Positions 44,094 through 54,097 are shown, counted from the first letter of the stretch. The stretch: DNA of 64,000 nucleotides from JAHBVH01 sp034432375 (GCA_034432375.1 DAOUCA010000177.1:62001-126000), one strand, 5' to 3'. A program made the numbers and translations. Notes: generated from the sequence alone by a model not told the origin.

Positions 44094-45359
44094 ATGCTGC
44101 CTAGAAATACAAATCTTGGTCAACTTGATATTTTCGAGATTTATGAATATATGGATGGACCGCGGCTTTTTGCTGCAAGAAATAACATTGGAACAATGTT
44201 CTTGGTGTTCTGGTGTGACGAAAAAGATAAAGCAACGGGATGGCTGTATCTACCGATTTCAGAACCGAAGCTAAGTAAACTTAGGCGAAAAGAAATAAGT
44301 TTAAATACAGCCTTTAGAGAGCCTGAGACACAGTATTATTTAGTTTATACGGGTGTTTCACCACAGGAAGATTCTGCCGATATAATTAGCGACATTGATC
44401 CAGATTTTTTTCCACCTGAAGGTTTTTACATTGAATATGTTGATGTCATAAACGAACAAACAGATGGCTGGATCTTTGAAACAATTTTGAAGGGGAGAAA
44501 ACCTTCAGCAGAAGGATTGTCACAATTTGTTGGCCGTTTTCGTGAGCTGCTAGAAAATATTATGAATACATTTTCTAGCAGAACACTGAAACTGTACCCT
44601 CAAAGTGCATTACCGGGCTCTATTAAGATCAAATTTGCTACAGATAGCGACAGTGATTCCATAAGCTCCTTACGAATCATTAATCAACTTCTTGGCTCTA
44701 GTGATGAGAAAGAATTTCGACAGCGACTTGTTGCTCACAAGATCAATCCCTCTCAACTCAAAGATTTTCTTATTTCTATAGTCAGAAACAAGCTTGATGT
44801 AGAGATTGTACCTAAGTTAGCTTCAGATGGTGAAGCCTTTAGTTTGTCAGTAGAGCGTATTCAACAGTATATCAAGTATTTAGATAACGTGAACTATATT
44901 GTTGTTGATTCGATCAAGATACCTCAGGCTAATGATATAGATAAAATGCTTGATATATTAGAAATGATGAATAAAGGAACTACACTTAATCCAGAAAACA
45001 TAGAAGGATTAACAACAGATCGGCAAGTAAAGTATTATACAGATGCAACTTATGCATATGGTTTAGCAACAAAAGATAAGCAACTAACTGCTGCCGGGAA
45101 CTTTGTAATTCTACATTCTGATAGAATTAATCAGTATCAAATTTTGGCAGATAGGTTTGAAAGCACAGATTTTGGATGGGCTTGGATGAGGTGGGCACAG
45201 GTTCAGTATATGACAGAGTTAGATCCCGATACCGCAGCAAATTTTCTGCTTGATTCAGCGCCTGATCTATCTGAAGTTACTGCTAGACGGCGTGCAAGTA
45301 CACTGAAGAAGTGGCTATTAAAACTTAGGCCGTATCATAGAAAGTATGGGTCGGAATGA
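44094..45359 (+). CDS. uncharacterised protein, second gene of the pair (421 aa; DUF6575-like)
   Basis: A 421-residue protein. The N-terminal part LGQLDIFEIYEYMDGPRLFA with FLVFWCDEKD and WLYLPIS recalls proteins annotated as DUF6575, from memory only. The rest is mostly helical, ending in FGWAWMRWAQVQYM and a basic tail. ATG 44094 is used because it follows the upstream stop by 4 bp. No enzymatic motif was seen. Tight pairing with the preceding gene between two DNA methylase genes suggests a defence or toxin-antitoxin-like module, which is an inference. Confidence 0.65.
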   Translation: MLPRNTNLGQLDIFEIYEYMDGPRLFAARNNIGTMFLVFWCDEKDKATGWLYLPISEPKLSKLRRKEISLNTAFREPETQYYLVYTGVSPQEDSADIISDIDPDFFPPEGFYIEYVDVINEQTDGWIFETILKGRKPSAEGLSQFVGRFRELLENIMNTFSSRTLKLYPQSALPGSIKIKFATDSDSDSISSLRIINQLLGSSDEKEFRQRLVAHKINPSQLKDFLISIVRNKLDVEIVPKLASDGEAFSLSVERIQQYIKYLDNVNYIVVDSIKIPQANDIDKMLDILEMMNKGTTLNPENIEGLTTDRQVKYYTDATYAYGLATKDKQLTAAGNFVILHSDRINQYQILADRFESTDFGWAWMRWAQVQYMTELDPDTAANFLLDSAPDLSEVTARRRASTLKKWLLKLRPYHRKYGSE

Positions 45360-45466
45360 GGTAAGTAAAGAAAGTTATTAGAGATGATACTTTATATATC
45401 TTTGTATGACTTCGTGAATTGTTCCTCTTAGCACTTTTGAACTTTGTGTAATGGGTAAAAAAGTAA

Positions 45467-45763
45467 ATGGAAGCAAGGCACTGGCTTCGGACAAATGATT
45501 ATAACGATATTGCAGACATGATAGATGAAGTCATGAATGAATGGCGGACAGCAGGGTTAAGGACAAGACGAAATTGGTGGGATGTTTTAGCCGGACGCAA
45601 AAACGGCGAACCATGCATAAGAGGTGGAAGAAAATTCCCTGTACTTCGTGCCGCACAGTTGAGACAAGGGAAGCCTGTAACAGCAAATGCTCTCTCCCGT
45701 AATCCGGAGGAAGAAATTCCTCCCGTACGGTCAACAGGTAGATGGCTCAAAAATAATGTATGA
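45467..45763 (+). CDS. small uncharacterised protein (98 aa)
   Basis: A 98-residue Trp- and Arg-rich protein with the segments DYNDIADMIDEVMNEWRTAG, RRNWWDVLAGRKNG and FPVLRAAQLRQGKPVTANA. The pattern looks conserved, and I have an impression of similar unnamed proteins in cyanobacteria, but no function is known to me. It lies between the unknown pair and the Dam methylase on the same strand. The ribosome-binding site is weak. Confidence 0.6.
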   Translation: MEARHWLRTNDYNDIADMIDEVMNEWRTAGLRTRRNWWDVLAGRKNGEPCIRGGRKFPVLRAAQLRQGKPVTANALSRNPEEEIPPVRSTGRWLKNNV

Positions 45764-45877
45764 CCTGTACCCCTTAGTTATTCTGTACTATCAAGTTGCA
45801 CGCAAGGAACATGCGTGCTACAATCTTGCTAACATACGCCTCACTGTAGCTCCATTAATTAAACAACAGCATTACTC

Positions 45878-46741
45878 ATGCCACCATCTAATAAAAGAAG
45901 TGTAACATTTCATAAAGACACTAAGCCATTTCTAAAATGGGTTGGTGGGAAGCAACAACTGTTATCCCAACTTGACTACTATTTTCCAGCAAATTACGAT
46001 AGATATTTTGAACCGTTTCTGGGAGGTGGTGCTGTATTTTTTCACTTATGGAAAACTAACAGGTTGCCTAAAAAAGTATTTCTGTTTGACGACAACGAAG
46101 AGTTGATAAATGTCTATCTTATTATACGCTCTAAGTTAAATGATCTTATTAGTTTGTTAGCCGCTCACCAAAATAATCATAACAAAGAGTACTTCTATCA
46201 GATTAGAAGTCTTGATAGACAAGATGTGGCTCTTACTGACACTGAAAGAGCTGCACGCACGATTTATTTGAATAGAACTTGCTATAACGGGCTTTATAGG
46301 GTGAATAGTAATAAGCAGTTTAATGCCCCCATAGGAAGTTATAAGAACCCACAGATTCTGTACAAAGATACTCTGGAAGCAGCGAGCCTCGCACTTAGAA
46401 ACACATTAGTTGAAGTTAAGGATTTTAGAGAAGTCACAACTTGGGCAAAACCTGGGGATTTCTTTTATTTTGATCCGCCCTATGATCCAGTCAGCAAAAC
46501 AGCTAGCTTTACAGGGTACACTTCCAACAGTTTTGGGGACAAAGATCAGCAGGATTTGGCCAGAGTGTTTCGGGAACTTTCTGAGCAGGGATGTCTCTGT
46601 CTGCTAAGTAACTCTTATACTCCATTCATCCTTAAATTGTATCAAAAATTTAGAATTGAGATAGTGAATGCAAGACGTGCTGTAAACTCGAATGCAAACA
46701 GGAGAGGTTGTGTTAAAGAGGTTGTAGTTCTAAATTACTAG
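45878..46741 (+). CDS. Dam-family DNA adenine methyltransferase (class D12)
   Basis: A 287-residue N6-adenine methyltransferase of the alpha (D12) class. Motif X is FLKWVGGKQQLL (18-29), motif I is FEPFLGGGAVFF (44-55) and catalytic motif IV is DPPYDPVS (199-206). The usual target of relatives is GATC. With no cognate nuclease next to it, it may be an orphan enzyme protecting the element, or the modification part of the cargo system. Its composition is AT-rich like its neighbours and unlike the host. Confidence 0.9.
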   Translation: MPPSNKRSVTFHKDTKPFLKWVGGKQQLLSQLDYYFPANYDRYFEPFLGGGAVFFHLWKTNRLPKKVFLFDDNEELINVYLIIRSKLNDLISLLAAHQNNHNKEYFYQIRSLDRQDVALTDTERAARTIYLNRTCYNGLYRVNSNKQFNAPIGSYKNPQILYKDTLEAASLALRNTLVEVKDFREVTTWAKPGDFFYFDPPYDPVSKTASFTGYTSNSFGDKDQQDLARVFRELSEQGCLCLLSNSYTPFILKLYQKFRIEIVNARRAVNSNANRRGCVKEVVVLNY

Positions 46742-46988
46742 ATTGAGCACAAAGATAGGAATATAAAATAAATCTTTACCTTCCAGTACTTACATTAAAC
46801 AGCTGGCGATTTCCTTTATAGCACACCAACCGACGGCCCGTCATCACGCAATTTCGCAAGTTAAGTACAAGCGAAGCGCCAGGCGTCATTTACTTTGATC
46901 TTCTCACACCTCCACAACCTGTACAGAGTTTGACTAACTCCCATACAGACATACAGCTTACAGGCTGGTCATTGATGCGGGATTTGTT

Positions 46989-47879
46989 TCACACCGCCAA
47001 GTGCAGCGCGCTGCTATCCTTGCGTTTGCTGTGCAAGTACTTGTTGGTGGTGGCGATGCTGCTATGACCGAGCGTATCGCGCACGGTGACCAGACTCGCC
47101 CCACGGTCCAGCGCGTGGCTGGCGTGGCTGTGGCGCAACCAGTGCGCAGAGGCATCGGCACTAACACCAGCACGAGCGGCTGCGATTTTGACAATGCGGT
47201 GTACCTGGCTTGCGGCCAGCGCGCCACCCTTCTGACTAACGAAGATCGGCGCGTCGACATCCGCGCCACGGCGAAACACCCCCAACCGCTCGAGCATCCC
47301 CTCGGACAGTGTCACAAAGCGATCCTTTTGTCCCTTACCAGACCGAATGTGCAGAACACCATTGTCAAGCAGGTCACCCCAACACAGGTTACATGCTTCT
47401 GCTACCCTCAAACCGGCAGCGTAGATCAAACGAAGCAGCAATCGATCGCGTTCACGCTGCGGCGCGTCACAGAGCTTCAATACTTGTTCCTCGGTCAATA
47501 TCCGTTTGTGCGTTACCTCGGCTGGCGAATCTGGCTTGATGGCAGCGAACACGTTGGATCGCACGTAGTTGACACTGAGCGCAAACCCCAGCAGCGCTTT
47601 GGCAACGTTCACATGGAGCTTGACGCTGTATATGCTGCTGTATTTCGCTTTCAGCCATTCATGGTAATCTACAGCGTCTTGCAGCGTAATCGCCTGTAGC
47701 GGTTTACCTACGAACTCACACAGCATACCAACGCTATGTCGGTATTGGGTCTTCGTGTGAACGCTACGCTTCGTGGCAATGAACAGTTCTATCAGTTGGC
47801 TATCATTGCCGGCGTTGTCGATGATCGTTGCGGTCGTCATAGTTAACGCTTCTGTCATGGTGCAAGCCCCTCCATTCAT
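46989..47879 (-). CDS. second tyrosine recombinase of the element (XerC/D-like)
   Basis: A 296-residue tyrosine recombinase. The core-binding domain (about 25-110) is followed by a catalytic domain with R158 in AGLRVAE, the beta-hairpin lysine in GKGQKDR, H246 and R249 in HWLRH, H272 in LGHSS and nucleophile Y281 in NKYLH. It faces left, away from the RHH-like gene, across an inverted repeat that overlaps its start region. An internal ATG at 47858 is another possible start. It could resolve dimers of the circular form or be the integrase of a nested element. Confidence 0.9.
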   Translation of the reverse strand: MNGGACTMTEALTMTTATIIDNAGNDSQLIELFIATKRSVHTKTQYRHSVGMLCEFVGKPLQAITLQDAVDYHEWLKAKYSSIYSVKLHVNVAKALLGFALSVNYVRSNVFAAIKPDSPAEVTHKRILTEEQVLKLCDAPQRERDRLLLRLIYAAGLRVAEACNLCWGDLLDNGVLHIRSGKGQKDRFVTLSEGMLERLGVFRRGADVDAPIFVSQKGGALAASQVHRIVKIAAARAGVSADASAHWLRHSHASHALDRGASLVTVRDTLGHSSIATTNKYLHSKRKDSSALHLAV

Positions 47880-47909
47880 AATGCAATATAAGCTGAGTTA
47901 TATTGCATT
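47880..47909. promoter_or_regulatory. 11-bp inverted repeat operator candidate
   Basis: AATGCAATATA (47880-47890) and its exact complement (47899-47909) with an 8-bp spacer, touching the recombinase start. It lies between two divergent genes, so a shared operator is likely. Confidence 0.7.
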
Positions 47910-47959
47910 ATTTTAGCACATGTTATGCACTGAAACAAATTGGTTTGTGTACTAAAAAT

Positions 47960-47988
47960 TTGCAAAATTATAGGTTTTGTGGTATGAT
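47960..47988 (+). promoter_or_regulatory. promoter of the right-end RHH-like gene
   Basis: TTGCAA (47960-47965), a 17-bp spacer and TATGAT (47983-47988), 47 bp before the gene start. Confidence 0.65.
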
Positions 47989-48035
47989 ACAAAAATAGAT
48001 AAGCAAGAAGACATTAGTATAAAAGGTTCGGCTAC

Positions 48036-48275
48036 ATGGCAAACGTACGCACTGTACTAAATCTCACACCGGAGGCTGTTGCAGCCATTGAGGAAAACAC
48101 GCCCAGCCCCAACAAAAAGGGTGAATGGGTAAGTGGTGTAATCACTGACTATGTACGGGTAACGGCTGGCGTCAGTTCGCTAGGGGATGACGAAGACGGC
48201 ATTCTAGAACGCATAGACAGCCGGCTGGCGCGGATAGAGAAGCAAATGGGGCTGTTGTTGGCGGGTCGCCAGTAA
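48036..48275 (+). CDS. small RHH-like regulator at the right end (79 aa)
   Basis: A 79-residue protein whose first half (NVRTVLNLTPEAVAAIEENT, then KGEWVSGVITDYVRV) fits a ribbon-helix-helix protein. The second half is a coiled-coil-like helix ILERIDSRLARIEKQMGLLL. It is divergent from the second recombinase and has its own promoter. It may repress that recombinase through the 47880-47909 palindrome or act as a directionality factor. Confidence 0.6.
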   Translation: MANVRTVLNLTPEAVAAIEENTPSPNKKGEWVSGVITDYVRVTAGVSSLGDDEDGILERIDSRLARIEKQMGLLLAGRQ

Positions 48276-48412
48276 AAGCGCTTGACGCCCTGGGGAAAGT
48301 GCAGTATAGTTCTTTAACAACTAAATGCGGTAGAATTTTCGGATAAAAATATCTGCGATCTACAGCAATGTCTTTTTACAATCGGATAATGGTTACAATT
48401 CAGGACTTGAGC

Positions 48413-48526
<114 letters not shown>

Positions 48527-48653
48527 TTTACCGTCTGGTTTTACCACAACGCATTTTCTGCAGAGTCACTCGTTTATGGGCAAGAGAACTTGTCTATAAG
48601 TGGGTGACTTTTTGTATTGGTACTATCATACCGTGTGCGCTATCATTATCGGC

Positions 48654-49418
48654 ATGGATAAACAGCGCTACCGACCACTCTTTCTGCTGTTGACCGTTGG
48701 CATCATGCTGAGCGCCTGCCAGACTGCTATGCCACCATCAGCCACAGTGCAAGCAGCGGCAACCGCACGCCCAACCGTTGCCAGCCCACCGCCCACCAGC
48801 AATCAACCAATGGATCAACAAACGATGAATGAAATGCTAATTCAAGCAGCCGAACAAGGCGATACATCAACCGTGTTGCAATTGCTCGCCGCCGGGGCGG
48901 AGATCAACAGCCGCGATGCGCAAGGACGCACCCCTGTGATGGCGGCCACCCACGGCAACCAGGTGGAGACGGTCCAGGCGTTGATTGATGCCGGGGCTGA
49001 TATCGACATTCAAGACAATCGCCAGGACAATCCTTTTCTCTATGCTGGTGCAGAAGGCTTGTTGGCGATCCTCCAATTGACGATTGACGCCGGTGCCAAT
49101 CCCAAGCTCACCAACCGCTTCGGCGGCACCGCGCTGATCCCGGCGGCCGAGCGCGGTCCGGTCGCCGTGGTGGCAGAACTGCTCAACCAGACCGATGTCG
49201 ATATTGACCACATCAACAACTTGGGGTGGACGGCCTTGCTAGAGGCGATTATCTTGGGTGATGGAGGGGCCGAACGCACTGAAGTGGTCCGCTTGCTGAT
49301 CGAAGCTGGCGCGGATGTAAATTTGGCCGACGGGCAAGGGGTAACGCCATTAGCCCATGCGCGGCAGCGGGGCTACACGGCAATGATCGAGTTGCTGGAA
49401 GCGGCTGGGGCGAAGTAA
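48654..49418 (+). CDS. ankyrin-repeat lipoprotein
   Basis: A 254-residue protein with a lipoprotein signal (LFLLLTVGIMLSAC, lipidated C22), a Thr/Pro-rich linker and about six ankyrin repeats from residue 60 to the end (for example GRTPVMAATHGNQVETVQAL and GWTALLEAI). It would sit outside the cytoplasmic membrane and bind a protein partner. The start at 48654 was chosen because it gives a proper signal; a longer frame begins at 48600. Confidence 0.8.
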   Translation: MDKQRYRPLFLLLTVGIMLSACQTAMPPSATVQAAATARPTVASPPPTSNQPMDQQTMNEMLIQAAEQGDTSTVLQLLAAGAEINSRDAQGRTPVMAATHGNQVETVQALIDAGADIDIQDNRQDNPFLYAGAEGLLAILQLTIDAGANPKLTNRFGGTALIPAAERGPVAVVAELLNQTDVDIDHINNLGWTALLEAIILGDGGAERTEVVRLLIEAGADVNLADGQGVTPLAHARQRGYTAMIELLEAAGAK

Positions 49419-49808
49419 ATGGCCGCAAAGTAGTCGATCGACCAGGTTGCGGGCAACCCGAAAGAAGGAGATGCACGCTATGCCATTGCCTGATCTTTTC
49501 GGAGCAAATTGTGTATAAACTACTGGTAATCATTCTTTTACTCTGATTAACTGACAAAGCTAATCCAAGGCCCAGAGGACACAACAGAGGGCACAACAGA
49601 GGACACAGAGAAGGAGATCTATTTTTCTCTGTGCTCTCCGGTGTCACTGTGGCAGTAACCGGCGATCTGTCAGTCAATCAGCTCATTACGATAAGTATCG
49701 CACGTCAATCTGGAGTTGCACAGTTCGCTGACTGAGTAGACAATATATCGGCATGTTCGATATCTACCATTTTGTCGCCCGTCGAAGGGAAGATAGGAAG
49801 AGAACTTT
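49419..49808. other. 390-bp intergenic region
   Basis: No supported gene. It contains cacaacagagg-type imperfect repeats (about 49575-49610), related to the ctctgtgtt family. aggaagag just before 49809 is the ribosome-binding site of the next gene. No clear promoter was seen. Confidence 0.5.
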
Positions 49809-51599
49809 ATGAGCAAATCAACGCGCACCTATTTAATCTTTATTGGCTCCTTGCTGCTTGTAGTCGCCGTGGCTTATGGCTGTGCTCAACCGAGTGAGAC
49901 AACCGCCACCGGAGGCCAAGCCGTGGCTGCAACCGCCGCGCCCGCGCCAACCGCAACCGCGGATCAGTCCCAAGCCAACAATGCAACTGTACAACAGGCG
50001 GGATCCTCACAGGCCACGGAGAAAAAGGGGGTAACCGTCACCAGCGACGAAGATGTCACCACCCCGCGTGATCATTCTGGTGGCGAATACCATGATGTCT
50101 CCACCTCCGATGCCGTCAGCTTTCACCCCTATCTGACCACCGACACGGCCTCCAGCGGCTACCAAGCGATGGTTTGGGCCGGCGGTCTCTTGCGGCTTGA
50201 TGAGAATTCACTGGAGTATATTCCCAACATGGCCGAAAGTTATGAGATTGCAGAGGATGGTCTCACCTTTACCTTCCATCTGCGCCATGACATGCTGTGG
50301 AGCGACGGCCAACCAATCACGGCCGAAGATTTCCAGTGGACCTATGATCAGGTCAAGAATCCCGACAATGGGTTCCCCTATCTTTCGCAGCTCGATTTTA
50401 TCGACAGCTATACCGCCGTTGATGAATATACGCTCCAGATCACCATCAAAGAAGTCTATGCTCCCGCCTTGGGTCAGATGTCTGGCTTGATTACGCCATT
50501 GCCCAAGCATATTTGGGAAACCTTGGATTGGCAAGATCCGGAAAAAAATTCAGAGATCAACAGCCCTACCGTCATCTCTGGCCCCTACAAGTTGGTAGAA
50601 TGGAAACGCGATCAATATGCTACCTTTGAGGCCAACGACAACTACTGGTATCACGGTGCGCCGAATATCAGCAAGTATACGATCGAGATTGTGCCCGATC
50701 AGGATGTGGCCTACCAGAAGATGAAGAGCGGCGAAAGTGACACGGGGGATATCACGCCGGAAAAATTGGACGAAGCCCGCACGCTGCCCAATATCAATGT
50801 CTATGAATGGTGGCCCGCCGCTGCCCGTTGGAGCTACATTGGTCTGAATATGCGCGATGGCTTTGCAACCAGCGATGCCAACGTGCGTCACGGTCTCTCC
50901 TATGCCATCGATAAGCAGTTGCTTACCGATCAGGTGATGCTTGGCCAGGCCAAACGCCTCTGCTCGATTTTCCCAGAGACTTCCTGGGTCTATAACCCAG
51001 ATGTGCCCTGCTATGACTACGATGTGCAAAAAGCGACCGATGCCTTTGCCCAAGCCGGCTATACACTCAAAGATGGTCAGATGGTCGACAAGGATGGCAA
51101 ACAGTTGGAACTCAAGCTCATCTATGGCCCCAATACCAGCAAGGTGCGCGAACTGATCGCCGTTACGGTGCAAGATTATCTGAGCAAAATCGGCGTAAAA
51201 GTTGATATTCAGGCCTTAGAGTGGTCGAGCTTCCTCGATGCGATTCATGCCGATTCACCGGATTGGGACATGTACATCGGTGGCTGGGCGGCCACGATTG
51301 AGCCGCACATCATGTACACCATCTTCTCGGAAGCAAGCATCCCGGATTTGAATTCGGGTGCCTATATCAACAAAGATGTCGAGCAACTCTTCCAAGAGGG
51401 GGGCGCAACCTACGACACCGCCACCCGCAAGGAGAAATATGGCGAAGTCCAACAGATCATTGCCGCCGACGAACCCTACATCTTCCTCTTCTACCAAAAG
51501 GCGTGGAGTGGTCAGAACAAACGGATCCAAGGCATCGCACCGACCGCCCTTGGCATTGGTTGGAATTCGGAAGATTGGTATATCGAGGCGACACAGTAG
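49809..51599 (+). CDS. peptide/oligosaccharide ABC transporter substrate-binding lipoprotein (family 5)
   Basis: A 596-residue extracytoplasmic protein of the DppA/OppA type. A lipoprotein signal ends with AYGC, so C25 would be lipidated, and an Ala/Thr-rich linker (about 30-75) follows. The family segment AESYEIAEDGLTFTFHLRHDMLWSDGQPITAEDF is present. The substrate could be a peptide or an oligosaccharide. Two DppBC-type permeases follow on the same strand; ATPases are not in this window. Confidence 0.88.
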   Translation: MSKSTRTYLIFIGSLLLVVAVAYGCAQPSETTATGGQAVAATAAPAPTATADQSQANNATVQQAGSSQATEKKGVTVTSDEDVTTPRDHSGGEYHDVSTSDAVSFHPYLTTDTASSGYQAMVWAGGLLRLDENSLEYIPNMAESYEIAEDGLTFTFHLRHDMLWSDGQPITAEDFQWTYDQVKNPDNGFPYLSQLDFIDSYTAVDEYTLQITIKEVYAPALGQMSGLITPLPKHIWETLDWQDPEKNSEINSPTVISGPYKLVEWKRDQYATFEANDNYWYHGAPNISKYTIEIVPDQDVAYQKMKSGESDTGDITPEKLDEARTLPNINVYEWWPAAARWSYIGLNMRDGFATSDANVRHGLSYAIDKQLLTDQVMLGQAKRLCSIFPETSWVYNPDVPCYDYDVQKATDAFAQAGYTLKDGQMVDKDGKQLELKLIYGPNTSKVRELIAVTVQDYLSKIGVKVDIQALEWSSFLDAIHADSPDWDMYIGGWAATIEPHIMYTIFSEASIPDLNSGAYINKDVEQLFQEGGATYDTATRKEKYGEVQQIIAADEPYIFLFYQKAWSGQNKRIQGIAPTALGIGWNSEDWYIEATQ

Positions 51600-51866
51600 C
51601 GTTTGACAGAAGGAGAGGATGACGGGACGACAAGATGACAGAAGGACAAGATGACAGAAGGACAAGATGAGATGTGATTATCTTGTCCTTCTGTTGGCGA
51701 AATCATCGAGGCGACGGCTGAGCTTGCCGAAGGGGGAGCCGCTTCCCCTTCGACAAACTCAGGGTCCGCTACCTTGTCGAATTAACCAACAGTATCACCT
51801 TGTCACCTTGTCATCCCGTCCTTCTTGTCATCCCGTCACCTTGCCATCTTGTCACTGGACTATATC

Positions 51867-52907
51867 ATGACCCGCTACATCATCCGCCGTGGTCTTCAAT
51901 CGATCCTGCTCATGTGGGTGGCCACGATCATTGGCTTTACCGTCTATCAACTCGCACCGGGGGGACCGCTCCAATTTTTGGATGACGACCCGAAAAAGTC
52001 GCAAGCGGATGTCAACCACCTCGAACGGCTCTATGGCATCGATCGCTCTGTGCCGGCACAATATATGGCCTGGGCTTTTGGCGAAGATTGGCTGCCGGCG
52101 ACGCCAGCTTGGCGCAGTGGGCGCTGTCTCAACGACCCAACCGCCTGTGTCCACGGCATTATTCGGCTGGACTTTGGCCGCTCGTTTCACTATCAAGGGC
52201 AACCGGTGCTCGGGCTCATTCTGGAGCGGATCCCTGCCACCTTTTTGCTCGCCTTCTCCAGCCTGCTGCTTAGTGTGCTAATCGGCGTGCCGTTGGGGAT
52301 CATCTCGGCGCTCTATCGGGGGCGGTGGCCCGACAATGCCGTGCGAGTCACGACGGTGCTGCTCAACACCGTGCCCGAATGGTGGATTGGCCTGCTGCTG
52401 TTGATTGTGCTTGGCGGCTACTTTGGGCTGGTACCCCTGGGGGGGATGCAGACGATTGGCGATGGTTCCTTCTGGGATCGCTTCCATCATCTCATCCTGC
52501 CGGCAACGGTTAGCGCGATTGGTGGGTGGATCGGCTTCTCGCGAATTCTACGCTTTGAGATGCTCGATGTCTTGAGCCAGGATTATGTGCGCACGGCCCA
52601 CGCCAAGGGGCTTGCGCCCAAGATGGTGATCATCCGCCACGTCCTGCGCAATGCGTTAATGCCCTTTGTGACAGGGCTCGGTGGCATTTTTCTGCTGGTG
52701 CTCTCTGGCTCGGTGCTCTTTGAAATTGTCTTTTCCTGGCCCGGCATGGGGCGGTTGACCATTGATGCGATCAACAGCCGCGATTACCCACTCATGATGG
52801 CGCTCTTTGTCATCAGCTCCTTCTTGGGCATCTTGGGGTTGCTGCTCGTCGATATTTTGTACGGTGTGGTTGACCCGCGCGTTAGCTATGAGAAAAATGT
52901 CGGGTAG
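51867..52907 (+). CDS. DppB-type ABC permease
   Basis: A 346-residue permease with about six membrane segments, the first at residues 10-30. The domain ends with typical LSGSVLFEIVFSWPGMGRL. The loop before GIIRLDFGRSF is longer than usual and includes WLPATPAWRSGRCLNDPTAC, where a 32-nt sequence shared with intergenic DNA at 12164-12195 is found. ATG 51867 was chosen; an upstream extension lies in simple repeats. Pairs with the DppC-type gene downstream. Confidence 0.87.
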   Translation: MTRYIIRRGLQSILLMWVATIIGFTVYQLAPGGPLQFLDDDPKKSQADVNHLERLYGIDRSVPAQYMAWAFGEDWLPATPAWRSGRCLNDPTACVHGIIRLDFGRSFHYQGQPVLGLILERIPATFLLAFSSLLLSVLIGVPLGIISALYRGRWPDNAVRVTTVLLNTVPEWWIGLLLLIVLGGYFGLVPLGGMQTIGDGSFWDRFHHLILPATVSAIGGWIGFSRILRFEMLDVLSQDYVRTAHAKGLAPKMVIIRHVLRNALMPFVTGLGGIFLLVLSGSVLFEIVFSWPGMGRLTIDAINSRDYPLMMALFVISSFLGILGLLLVDILYGVVDPRVSYEKNVG

Positions 52908-53026
52908 GAAGAACTGACACAAGATGCTGGTTTCGATACGGCAAAAAATGCCTACTCAACCGGCGTCTCGTGTCAGTTCTCGGGGTTGACCACAAGTTGG
53001 GCTTTGCTCCTGTGAGGTACGCAAGA

Positions 53027-54097
53027 ATGGCCGAAGATGTACTGATCGCAACGCACCGTAACCGCAGAGAAGATGCGAAATTGGCCGTGGCTGTTCAGAG
53101 CTATTGGGGAATTGTCTGGCGCAAATTTGCGCAGGATAAGATCACCCTATTTGCACTGGGATTGCTCACGTTCATGGTGGCAATTTCACTGGGTGCGCCC
53201 TGGCTTGGCAGCCATCTATTGGGTTTTAGTCCAACTTCTACGGATCTATTACACCGCAACACGCCACCCACCTGGGCGAATGACGCTTGGCCCCAATTTC
53301 AAGCCTTTACCCAAAGTTGCCAGAGCAACGCCCATTGCGATTGGGGCCAATGGGGCGGCATTCTGGCAAGTTCGGCCACAGGGATAGGCCATTGCTTTTC
53401 GGCGGGGGTGGGCAATTGCCACTGGATGGGTACCGATGATGCCGGGCGCGATGTGTTAACCCGCGGCGTCTATGGCGGACGCATCTCGTTGCGAATTGGC
53501 GTTTGGGTCGCCGGCGTTTCGATGACCTTGGGGGTCTTGATGGGGCTGATCAGCGGCTACTATGCGACCACCTTTATCGATGACATTGTCAACGCAATTA
53601 TCATGACGCTGGGTAGTATTCCCCTGCTCTTTCTGCTGATCATTCTCGCCCGCATCTTCCAACCCGGACCAGAAGGGTTGGCGATCCTGATTGGCGTCTT
53701 TAGCTGGATGGGGCTCTCGCGGTTGATTCGGGGCCAGATCTTTTCGGTGCGCGAACGTGATTATGTCACCGCTAGCCGCGCCATCGGCACGTCGGCATGG
53801 GGCATTATGTTCAAACACATTTTGCCCAATGTCTCCTCGATTATCATTGTCTCGGCGGTCTTTAACATTGCCGGTGCGATTATTGCCGAAGCTGGGCTTA
53901 GCTATCTTGGTGTGGGGATCGGGCCGCCCCTGCCTAGTTGGGGCAACATGATGCAGGGTTCGCTCGGCAACTTTACCGACGCGCCATGGCTCGTGCTCAC
54001 ACCGGGCATCTTTATCTTTTTGACGACGCTGTCGATCTATCTGCTCGGTGATGGGCTGCGTGATGCGCTCGATCCGGCGTTGCAGCAGACAAGTTGA
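53027..54097 (+). CDS. DppC-type ABC permease
   Basis: A 356-residue permease. The hydrophobic N-terminal helix (about 40-60) is followed by a 90-residue periplasmic part, and then GTDDAGRDVLTRGVYGGRISLRIG marks the family core. The EAA-like loop is ASRAIGTSAWGIMFKHILPN. GAGG precedes ATG 53027. It completes an SBP-permease-permease set without ATPases. Confidence 0.87.
   Translation: MAEDVLIATHRNRREDAKLAVAVQSYWGIVWRKFAQDKITLFALGLLTFMVAISLGAPWLGSHLLGFSPTSTDLLHRNTPPTWANDAWPQFQAFTQSCQSNAHCDWGQWGGILASSATGIGHCFSAGVGNCHWMGTDDAGRDVLTRGVYGGRISLRIGVWVAGVSMTLGVLMGLISGYYATTFIDDIVNAIIMTLGSIPLLFLLIILARIFQPGPEGLAILIGVFSWMGLSRLIRGQIFSVRERDYVTASRAIGTSAWGIMFKHILPNVSSIIIVSAVFNIAGAIIAEAGLSYLGVGIGPPLPSWGNMMQGSLGNFTDAPWLVLTPGIFIFLTTLSIYLLGDGLRDALDPALQQTS

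Noticed and set aside
40033..46741. BREX or Pgl defence system
   Set aside because: A kinase and methyltransferases are present, but no PglZ phosphatase, PglY/BrxC ATPase or BrxL protease gene is found in the element.
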